A stretch of DNA of 10,069 nt from Lonsdalea quercina subsp. quercina (GTDB lineage: Bacteria; Pseudomonadota; Gammaproteobacteria; Enterobacterales; Enterobacteriaceae): NCBI RefSeq assembly GCF_000688655.1, contig NZ_JIBO01000006.1:134790-144858 (forward strand), given 5' to 3'. Below the pieces are notes generated by a model. That model had not been told where the DNA came from. It saw nothing but the letters and a program-made list of their open reading frames with translations, and made no database searches. Position 1 is the stretch's first letter. Each line of letters opens with the position of its first letter. Shown in pieces: positions 6,029 through 10,069 of the stretch. Position numbers and translations under genes: made by a program.

Positions 6029-7045
6029 TTAGCTATTGCTGAGTTCACCCCGCAGATCCTGCTGCATTAGACGGCGGATATCATCGGGGGACAGGTCTTC
6101 CCGGCTTAGCAGATAATGCAGCTTGGTGAGCGTCGCTTCAACGGTCATATCGAAACCGCTGATCACGCCGGCTTGAGACAGCGCATTACCCGTCGCATAG
6201 CCTTCCATGTTGACGCAGCCGGACATGCACTGCGTCAAGTTGACCACAATAATGCCCCGATCGGATGCTTCCCGCAGCTCCTGCAGAAACGCTTTGTTCT
6301 GCGGAGCGTTGCCGACGCCGTAAGAGCGCAGAATTAACGCTCGAACAGGTTGAAGCAGGAAGTTGCGCACGACGTCGGCGGAAATACCGGGGTAAATGGT
6401 GATAACGCCGATTGGCTGAGGGGTGATGTCATGAACGACCAGCGAATCTGCCGACTCAACCAACGGCGCCGAGGAGAGGCGACGAATATGGATACCGGTT
6501 TCCAGCAGCACGGGGTAGTTGGGTGACGAGAACGCATCAAAGCCGTCGGCATGCGCTTTGGTGGTGCGGTTGCCGCGCAGCAGCTTATTGTTGAAGAACA
6601 GACTGACCTCGTTGATAGGATGATTGGCCGCCACATACAGCGCGTTCAGCAGGTTGGTTTGTCCATCGGAACGCAGTTCTGCCAGCGGGATCTGTGACCC
6701 TGTCACGATAACGGGTTTGGCCAGATTCTCCAGCATGAATGAAAGCGCCGACGCCGTGAAGGCCATCGTGTCTGTCCCATGCAAAATCACGAAACCGTCA
6801 TAATCGTCGTAATGCTGCCGTATGTCGTTGGCGATGATCTGCCAGTCTTCCGGCGTCATGTCCGAGGAATCGATCAGCGGCGTATATTCATGAATGGTAA
6901 AGGACGGCATTTCCGGCCGATGAAACTCGGGCATCTGTGCCAGCTGCTGCTGGAGATGGCCTGAAACCGGGATATAGCCTTGAGCGGAGTGTTGCATGCC
7001 GATTGTGCCGCCCGTATAGGCGACATAAATGGATTTCTTTTGCAT
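6029..7045 (-). CDS. ansA: Type I (cytoplasmic) L-asparaginase
   Basis: The product has 338 residues, identical in length to E. coli AnsA, and begins MQKKSIYVAYTGGTIGMQ. It hydrolyses L-asparagine to aspartate and ammonia in the cytoplasm; there is no signal peptide, which separates it from the periplasmic type II enzyme AnsB. Active-site residues are visible: Thr14 in TGGTIG (11-16), Thr91 and Asp92 in HGTDTM (89-94), and Lys163 in TTKAHADG (161-168). Thr162 and Cys273, which line the allosteric asparagine site of the E. coli enzyme, are both kept, so cooperative regulation is likely. The start is ATG at 7043-7045; the ribosome binding site is weak. A TATAAT box (7076-7081) lies just upstream, and pncA follows after 14 bases. 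Confidence 0.96.
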   Translation of the reverse strand: MQKKSIYVAYTGGTIGMQHSAQGYIPVSGHLQQQLAQMPEFHRPEMPSFTIHEYTPLIDSSDMTPEDWQIIANDIRQHYDDYDGFVILHGTDTMAFTASALSFMLENLAKPVIVTGSQIPLAELRSDGQTNLLNALYVAANHPINEVSLFFNNKLLRGNRTTKAHADGFDAFSSPNYPVLLETGIHIRRLSSAPLVESADSLVVHDITPQPIGVITIYPGISADVVRNFLLQPVRALILRSYGVGNAPQNKAFLQELREASDRGIIVVNLTQCMSGCVNMEGYATGNALSQAGVISGFDMTVEATLTKLHYLLSREDLSPDDIRRLMQQDLRGELSNS

Positions 7046-7075
7046 GGATGTGATTACGTCAAAATCAAAAAATGG

Positions 7076-7081
7076 ATTATA
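7076..7081 (-). promoter_or_regulatory. -10 box of the ansA-pncA promoter
   Basis: The minus strand reads a perfect TATAAT. A start near 7069 gives a leader of about 24 bases before the ansA ATG. The -35 position (7098-7104) falls on the 3' end of the sppA terminator and its T-run (TGCTTT or CTGCTT), a poor match. The placement right after the sppA terminator shows that ansA-pncA is its own transcription unit. Confidence 0.6.
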
Positions 7082-7096
7082 GAGCGAAGCAAGGGG

Positions 7097-7124
7097 AAAA
7101 GCAGCCCGGCGATTGTCGCCGGGC
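7097..7124 (-). terminator. Rho-independent terminator of sppA
   Basis: On the minus strand GCCCGGCGA, loop CAA, TCGCCGGGC makes nine perfect, GC-rich pairs (7104-7124), followed by TGCTTTT. It begins 11 bases after the sppA stop. The T-run is short (four), but the stem is very stable. Confidence 0.82.
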
Positions 7125-7135
7125 GGGTGAAGCGA

Positions 7136-8986
7136 TTAGCGAACGTTGCCGCAACTTAGGCAAATGACGTAGCGATGTTGCGGGTCGGTTAGTTTAGTCG
7201 ATAGAGAGGGTTGTGCGCGAAGCATCTCGCTCAACTCCGCGACGGGCGCAGGAAACAGCGTCTGCAAAGCGTCGGGAAGCGTGGCGTAGACCGAGCTTCG
7301 CACCTGATTGAAGAGCACATCCAACACTCCTTCGTCCTCTTCGAACCAGACCAGCTGATGATGATCCAACTTAGCTAACTCCGCCGCCTTCTTCACCGCG
7401 TCGTCGAAGTCGCCGAGCGTATCGACCAGGCCGTTGGCTTTTGCGTCACTGCCGATCCAGACGTGGCCCTGCGCAATTTCGTCCACTTGTTCAGGAGTCT
7501 TGTTGCGAGACTTCGCCACCAGAGAGAGGAAGTTTTTGTAGCCGCGCTCAATGTTGACCTGCATCAGTTGGCCGAATTCGGGCGGCAGCGCCTTGGTCAT
7601 AGACAGATCGGCCAGCGGCGAGGTGGCGACACCGTCGGTATGTACGCCAACGCTGTCTAAGGTATTCTCGACCGTATTGATCACGCCGAAGATGCCGATG
7701 GAACCGGTAAGCGTACTGGGGCTGGCGACAATAGCGTTAGCTGGCGTGGAGATCCAGTAACCGCCTGAGGCGGCCATGCCTCCCATCGAGACCACCACCG
7801 GTTTGCCAGCCTGACGTGCGGCGGCCAGCTCGGCGCGGATTTGCTCGGACGCGGTGACGCTGCCGCCTGGGCTGTTCACGCGCAGGATGATGGCTTTCAC
7901 CTTCGGATCGAGCCGGGCATCGCGAATTTGTCCAGCCGTCGTATTACCGCCGACATAACCGGGCGCCTCATTCCCATCGACGATCATGCCATTGGCGAAG
8001 ATCACGGCAATCTGGTTGTTATCCGGCTGAGGATCGGTCAGCGCGTAGTCATAGAAAGAGGTGTAGTTAAAGTCTTTGCTTTTTGCATCCCAACCGAAGG
8101 TCTTGATCAGCTGCTGTTCAATGACCGTGCGGGAAGCCACTTCATCCACCAGTTTGTTATCCAGCGCATAGCGTGCGGTGTCGCCGTCCGCCGCGCGCAG
8201 GGCGGTGAGCAGGCCGTCGGCGCCAGGGAAGAGCTGCTGAGGCGTGATTTCACGATTCGCGGCTATCGTCGTTAGGTAGTTTTGCCACAGGCTGTTAATC
8301 CAGCGTCCGTCGGCATCCCGTGCCGCAGGGGACATGTCATCTCGTATATAAGGCTCGACGGCGGATTTGTAGGTGCCGACGCGGAAGATGTGGGTCGTGA
8401 CCTTTAGCTTATCCAGCAGCGTTTTATAGTAGAGATTGTTGGTGGCGAAGCCGTGCAGGTCGATGCCGCCCTGCGGCGTCAGGAAAATCTTGTTGGCGTA
8501 ACTGGCCAGATAGTACTGAGACTGGTCGTAGTTATCGCCTACGGCGTAAATCGGTTTGCCCGTGTCGCGGAATTCGCGCAGTGCTTTGCCGATATACTGC
8601 AATGACGGCTGATCGGCGCCGACGAAGTCGGACAGATCCATCACCATGCCGGTAATATTGCGGTCGTTTTTGGCTTGCCTAATCACATCAATGACGTCGA
8701 ATAGCGAATTCTCTTGATTGCGATTGGCGGACACGCCTAAAAACTCGCGGCCGAACTGCCGCAGCTTATTATTCACTGAGGGTTTATCGACGACGACGCC
8801 GGTGATGTTCAACATCAGCGCGCCTTTCGCAGCTTCAGGCGGGGTCGCCTTGAATTGACTGTAAATACCCACGCCAACCAAGATCAGCATGATAAGAAAA
8901 ATATTGAGGATGAATTCCCGGATGAAATTAAGCAGGCGCCACCCCCACTTAAAGAATCCGCTGAAAATCCGCCACATCGTGCGCAT
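7136..8986 (-). CDS. sppA: Signal peptide peptidase SppA, 67K type (protease IV)
   Basis: A 616-residue inner-membrane serine protease, close to the 618 of E. coli SppA. It degrades signal peptides left in the membrane after secretion. A single hydrophobic segment (about residues 23-43, IREFILNIF onward) anchors it, with the bulk in the periplasm. The family is a tandem duplication of a protease fold. The first half gives the catalytic Lys207 in RVGTYKSAVEP, and the second half gives the nucleophile Ser407 in MGGMAASGGYW, a Ser-Lys dyad. LRVNSPGGSVTAS (368-380) is another hallmark. The C-terminus ends CLSCGNVR, a CxxC at 609-612. The start is ATG at 8984-8986, with GGAG (8992-8995) five bases away. 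It is divergent from ydjA and closed by its own terminator. Confidence 0.97.
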   Translation of the reverse strand: MRTMWRIFSGFFKWGWRLLNFIREFILNIFLIMLILVGVGIYSQFKATPPEAAKGALMLNITGVVVDKPSVNNKLRQFGREFLGVSANRNQENSLFDVIDVIRQAKNDRNITGMVMDLSDFVGADQPSLQYIGKALREFRDTGKPIYAVGDNYDQSQYYLASYANKIFLTPQGGIDLHGFATNNLYYKTLLDKLKVTTHIFRVGTYKSAVEPYIRDDMSPAARDADGRWINSLWQNYLTTIAANREITPQQLFPGADGLLTALRAADGDTARYALDNKLVDEVASRTVIEQQLIKTFGWDAKSKDFNYTSFYDYALTDPQPDNNQIAVIFANGMIVDGNEAPGYVGGNTTAGQIRDARLDPKVKAIILRVNSPGGSVTASEQIRAELAAARQAGKPVVVSMGGMAASGGYWISTPANAIVASPSTLTGSIGIFGVINTVENTLDSVGVHTDGVATSPLADLSMTKALPPEFGQLMQVNIERGYKNFLSLVAKSRNKTPEQVDEIAQGHVWIGSDAKANGLVDTLGDFDDAVKKAAELAKLDHHQLVWFEEDEGVLDVLFNQVRSSVYATLPDALQTLFPAPVAELSEMLRAQPSLSTKLTDPQHRYVICLSCGNVR

Positions 8987-9018
8987 GATAACTCCGAAAA
9001 TGGGAAAAACAGTTTAGT

Positions 9019-9047
9019 ATCCTAATGAGCGGACAGGTAAAAGTCAG
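9019..9047 (-). promoter_or_regulatory. Candidate sigma-70 promoter of sppA
   Basis: On the minus strand CTGACT (9042-9047) is followed after 17 bases by TAGGAT (9019-9024). Each box matches its consensus at four of six positions, and the spacing is ideal. The start would be near 9012, with a leader of about 26 bases to the sppA ATG. Confidence 0.45.
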
Positions 9048-9078
9048 CTTTTTATCTTGCCCTGCGCGGCCACACAGG

Positions 9079-9095
9079 TTGTTAACTTGTAACAA
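9079..9095. repeat. 17-base palindrome TTGTTA-ACTTG-TAACAA at the ydjA promoter
   Basis: Perfect six-base arms (9079-9084 and 9090-9095) flank five bases. The dyad covers the predicted -35 box of ydjA, so a protein bound here would be placed to block or aid transcription. It also lies about 32 bases upstream of the sppA -35 box. I do not recognise the site as that of a named regulator. Confidence 0.45.
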
Positions 9096-9116
9096 AACTT
9101 CTGGCTGTGCTACCGT
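9087..9116 (+). promoter_or_regulatory. Candidate extended -10 promoter of ydjA
   Basis: TTGTAA (9087-9092) is separated by 18 bases from TACCGT (9111-9116), which is preceded by TGC, giving the extended -10 form TGnTAnnnT. A start near 9123 gives a leader of about 48 bases to the ydjA ATG. Confidence 0.45.
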
Positions 9117-9170
9117 TGCGCGCGATCTCGTCTTAACCCTTGCTACCTGATGAATTACAGGAGATGTGTG

Positions 9171-9722
9171 ATGGATGCCTTGGAACTATTACTTAATCGT
9201 CGTTCGGCTTCCCGGCTGGCTGCACCGGCCCCCGCTGGCGCTGCGCTGGAAAATATCATTCAGGCCGGTATGCGGGCACCCGATCACGGCGCACTGCAAC
9301 CGTGGCGCTTCTTCGTCATTCAGGACGAGGGCCTCAGTCGCTTCAGCGATGTGCTGGTCGAAGCGGCGCAGCAAAATCATCTGGATGAGTCGGCTATCGA
9401 AAAGGCGCGTAAGTCGCCGTTTCGGGCACCGCTGATTATCACGGTCATCGCGCATTGCGAAGAAAATCACAAAGTTCCTGTATGGGAGCAGGTGGTGTCG
9501 GCGGGCTGCGCTGTTCATGCCATGCAGATGGCGGCTCAGGCGCAGGGGTTCAACGGCATCTGGCGCAGCGGCGCCTGGACGCACAGCGAGCGCGTACGCG
9601 AAGCCTTCGACTGTCGTCCGCAGGATGAAATTGTCGGATTTCTTTACTTGGGTACACCTCAGCTGAAAGCCTCCTCGACGCTGACGCCGATCGACCCGGA
9701 TCGGATCGTCCGCTATTTCTGA
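9171..9722 (+). CDS. ydjA: FMN-dependent nitroreductase-family oxidoreductase YdjA
   Basis: A 183-residue protein, the same length as E. coli YdjA, the smallest type of the nitroreductase fold; these enzymes bind FMN at the interface of a homodimer. Its physiological substrate is not settled. FMN-site sequences are seen: NRRSASRL (9-16), [13 protein letters not shown] (35-47), the family block [12 protein letters not shown] (96-107) and GIWRSGAW (129-136). I chose the ATG at 9171-9173 because it is seven bases after AGGAG (9159-9163) and gives the family start MDALELL; an ATG at 9150 would place the ribosome binding site inside the gene. In E. coli selD follows, then topB; here topB follows after 89 bases and selD is missing. 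A 17-base palindrome covers its promoter. Confidence 0.95.
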   Translation: MDALELLLNRRSASRLAAPAPAGAALENIIQAGMRAPDHGALQPWRFFVIQDEGLSRFSDVLVEAAQQNHLDESAIEKARKSPFRAPLIITVIAHCEENHKVPVWEQVVSAGCAVHAMQMAAQAQGFNGIWRSGAWTHSERVREAFDCRPQDEIVGFLYLGTPQLKASSTLTPIDPDRIVRYF

Positions 9723-9751
9723 AGTGATTGGCCATGTCGAATCGCTATCTC

Positions 9752-9779
9752 GCTGCCTCTATACCAATAGAGAAGCAGC
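9752..9779. repeat. Hairpin in the ydjA-topB gap
   Basis: GCTGCCTCTAT (9752-9762), loop ACCA, ATAGAG (9767-9772), a two-base AA bulge and GCAGC (9775-9779) form an 11-base-pair stem with one small bulge. It starts 29 bases after the ydjA stop. No T-run follows on either strand, so it is not a standard terminator. It may mark the mRNA junction between ydjA and topB, be a dispersed short repeat, or be a leftover of whatever removed selD. Confidence 0.55.
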
Positions 9780-9811
9780 CTTAATAACAACTGCCGGTAG
9801 TGCGGTGAATC

Positions 9812-10069
9812 ATGCGACTTTTTATTGCCGAAAAGCCCAGCCTGGCGCGGGCTATCGCCGATGTTTTGCCTAAACCCCATCGGCGGGGTGAGGGTTATAT
9901 CGCCTGCGGACAGCACGATGTCGTGACGTGGTGCGTGGGCCATTTGCTGGAGCAGGCTCAGCCGGATGCCTACGATCCCCGCTATGCGCGTTGGGCGCTG
10001 GACGATCTGCCGATTGTGCCGCAGAAGTGGCGGCTGCAGCCGCGGCCTTCCGTGAGTAAGCAGCTCAAT
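9812..10069 (+). CDS. topB: DNA topoisomerase III, N-terminal part (runs off the window)
   Basis: The ATG at 9812-9814 opens [20 protein letters not shown], the hallmark start of TopB, and the frame stays open to the window edge, giving 86 residues of a protein usually about 650 long. It is a type IA topoisomerase that decatenates replicating and recombining DNA. The visible part is the beginning of the Toprim domain, with the invariant Glu7 and Lys8; the DxD metal motif and the active-site tyrosine would lie beyond the window. Later conserved stretches [20 protein letters not shown] (38-57) and [11 protein letters not shown] (63-73) agree with the E. coli protein by recall. The ribosome binding site is weak (GGTGA about four bases before). 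It follows ydjA after 89 bases and may be cotranscribed with it. Confidence 0.96.
   Translation, partial: MRLFIAEKPSLARAIADVLPKPHRRGEGYIACGQHDVVTWCVGHLLEQAQPDAYDPRYARWALDDLPIVPQKWRLQPRPSVSKQLN

Noticed and set aside
9150..9170. Upstream ATG for ydjA
   Set aside because: The good AGGAG site lies between it and the ATG at 9171, and the family starts MDALELL.
9734..9784. A 16-residue frame in the ydjA-topB gap as a remnant of selD
   Set aside because: The peptide MSNRYLAASIPIEKQP does not resemble either end of SelD, and the frame simply spans the hairpin.

Overview
The window is a stretch of chromosomal core genome from a gamma-proteobacterium of the order Enterobacterales. Every protein aligns from end to end, by recall, with an Escherichia coli K-12 counterpart of nearly the same length, and the gene order follows the E. 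coli prkA(yeaG)-mipA-yeaD-gapA-msrB-yeaC-pncA-ansA-sppA-ydjA-topB region. The sequences differ enough from E. coli, and enough neighbours are missing (yeaE, selD), that a soft-rot or Pectobacteriaceae-like genus (Pectobacterium, Brenneria, Dickeya, Lonsdalea type) is a reasonable but unproven guess.

Layout. 1-492 (-): the first 164 residues of the PrkA/YeaG serine protein kinase. 493-939: a divergent control region with a textbook sigma-54 promoter pointing into prkA. 940-1686 (+): mipA, an outer-membrane MltA-interacting protein, followed by a hairpin terminator. 1827-2711 (-): yeaD, hexose-6-phosphate mutarotase. 2712-3136: a 425-base non-coding gap ending in the gapA terminator. 3137-4132 (-): gapA, glycolytic GAPDH. 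4133-4488: divergent gapA/msrB control region with a near-perfect CRP site. 4489-4905 (+): msrB, methionine sulfoxide reductase B. 4906-5047: a spacer with a Cra-like operator and an inverted repeat. 5048-5329 (+): yeaC (DUF1315). 5370-6014 and 6029-7045 (-): the pncA and ansA amidohydrolases, an apparent ansA-pncA operon with its own -10 box. 7136-8986 (-): sppA, signal-peptide peptidase, with its own terminator. 9171-9722 (+): ydjA, an FMN nitroreductase-like protein. 9812-10069 (+): the first 86 residues of TopB, DNA topoisomerase III.

How the genes fit together. gapA and yeaD both serve upper and lower glycolysis, and CRP and Cra are the carbon-flux regulators expected here. ansA and pncA are transcribed together and both release ammonia from amides (asparagine, nicotinamide). 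msrB (oxidative repair), sppA (clearing signal peptides from the membrane) and mipA (murein remodelling) are housekeeping functions.

I found no mobile element, CRISPR array, RNA gene, toxin-antitoxin pair or defence cassette, and no evidence of a new multi-gene system. What deserves a second look is regulatory and comparative: the sigma-54 promoter, a Cra-like operator between msrB and yeaC, a 17-base palindrome on the ydjA promoter, and the absence of selD between ydjA and topB, where a strong hairpin now sits.
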